Shown in pieces: positions 25,468-26,151 of a stretch of DNA of 26,151 nucleotides. Each line of letters opens with the position of its first letter. Position 1 is the first letter of the stretch. Below the pieces are notes generated by a model. That model did not search any database. It was not told where the DNA came from and was given only the letters and a program-made list of their open reading frames with translations. A program made the translations under genes and the position numbers. This DNA is from a virus. The DNA lies in the IMG/VR virus record IMGVR_UViG_3300021378_000141, positions 1 to 26,151 of that record; one strand, 5' to 3'.

Positions 25468-26151
25468 ATGCGGGACGGGTAGAGAAGTAAGGGTCTATAG
25501 AATCGAAAGCAGAGATAGGCCCACCTAAAACCGTGTGTCCTCCACCTCCGCCGGATGTTGAGGTGTTACTACTATTATCCATAATCACAACCGGTGCCGC
25601 GGTATTTGCGGTTTCTTGTTCGGTCACTAGTTTACTGACGTTCCCTGCGGATGTTGGTTTACTATTTTGTCCCGAAGAGTTTGAAGAGATTTGTGTTCCC
25701 GCAGATGCGATGTTATTCATCATCTGTACATCTTGAGGAGTGAAGCTGTTTATACCTGGCGAGAAGTCTAGTTTCTTCTGACCATCAAACCAACCTTCAC
25801 CGACTACATAAGGGTTCTCTCCGGTACCCTGGCCTTTTATTGCAGCCAGCATAGGTATTGCATATGCCATCGTCTTACCAAACTTTCCTATAGAATCATT
25901 GACCGCATCATAGTCAGTATCAATAAGTCTATCCAGAGAATCCGACAGACCATCGATAACACTGGAGATGTCTGCAACACCTTTAAGGTTATCTGCGTTC
26001 AATGTAGATAAGGGCTGTAGACCATTATATAACTTATCGAATATTGTCTCGTCGTCTCCACCGAAAAGGCTACCAATGAAGTCCATAACTCCAGCAAGTC
26101 CACTACCACCCATTAGAGCGACCATGCCTAGACCTAGTGCTCCCATGGCAC
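25466..26151 (-). CDS. Virion structural protein, C-terminal part, runs off the window
   Basis: At least 226 residues on the minus strand; no stop is seen before the right edge, so the ATG at 26146 is probably internal. Visible: a Gly/Met-rich hydrophobic start (MGALGLGMVALMGGSGLAGVMDFIGSLFGG), helical stretches with repeated Leu-Asp, then a Ser/Asn/Thr/Gly-rich tail with a GGGGG linker and the ending GGPISAFDSIDPYFSTRPA. The mix of a hydrophobic segment, helices and a flexible tail fits the C-terminus of a long tail-associated protein such as a tape measure, but this is not certain. Confidence 0.6.
   Translation of the reverse strand, partial: AMGALGLGMVALMGGSGLAGVMDFIGSLFGGDDETIFDKLYNGLQPLSTLNADNLKGVADISSVIDGLSDSLDRLIDTDYDAVNDSIGKFGKTMAYAIPMLAAIKGQGTGENPYVVGEGWFDGQKKLDFSPGINSFTPQDVQMMNNIASAGTQISSNSSGQNSKPTSAGNVSKLVTEQETANTAAPVVIMDNSSNTSTSGGGGGHTVLGGPISAFDSIDPYFSTRPA

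Overview
The window is part of the genome of a tailed phage of the T4 type (contractile-tail myovirus), probably marine. Anchors are a T4-lysozyme-fold endolysin (1827-2321), a late-transcription coactivator resembling gp33 (24166-24402) followed directly by a gp32 single-strand DNA-binding protein (24468-25412), and T4-type late promoter octamers TATAAATA. Many of the small proteins look like families I associate with marine T4-type phages of cyanobacteria, SAR11 and vibrios. The host cannot be named from this sequence. Coding density is very high, with ATGA, GTGA and TAATG overlaps throughout. I see no tRNA, rRNA, insertion sequence or CRISPR array, and no stretch over 300 bases without a gene.

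Region 1 (1-12230, plus strand) looks mainly like late and accessory genes. It holds a fragment ending in an octapeptide-repeat tract, small membrane proteins, the endolysin, two holin candidates (6278-6631 and 10294-10764), an SNase-like nuclease, a lipoprotein with an HExxH motif and a HAD phosphatase-like protein. Mixed among these is a sugar-decoration gene set: two DxD glycosyltransferases of GT8 type (2314-3159, 9617-10276), a heptosyltransferase-like protein (6631-7515), a DUF115/sialyltransferase-like protein (11461-12093), a NodU/CmcH-type O-carbamoyltransferase (4437-5942), a radical SAM/SPASM-like enzyme (7502-8491) and a sulfotransferase-like protein (8836-9543). Together they could build and decorate a glycan on the host surface, the virion or another acceptor. 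Late promoters precede 392, 4437 and 8836, and TTCG-loop or T-tract terminators separate the blocks.

Region 2 (12231-13384) is a short minus-strand late pair that converges on region 1 at a hairpin terminator. It starts next to a back-to-back promoter zone (13390-13435), where a leftward late promoter meets a rightward sigma70 promoter.

Region 3 (13400-23400, plus strand) is an early region of about 35 small genes. It is driven by at least eleven sigma70-like promoters, several followed by a similar AGAGAG-containing leader and preceded by small hairpins. Contents include a duplicated gene pair, a protein of 21 tetrapeptide repeats, two further HExxH proteins (one SprT-like), a MazG-like pyrophosphohydrolase, a protein with a histone-H1-like lysine-rich tail, and a structured leader RNA at 21163-21250.

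Region 4 (23400-26151) holds two small genes, an SH3-barrel-like protein, gene 33 and gene 32 with a late promoter at the end of gene 33, a terminator, and the C-terminal part of a minus-strand virion protein running off the right edge.
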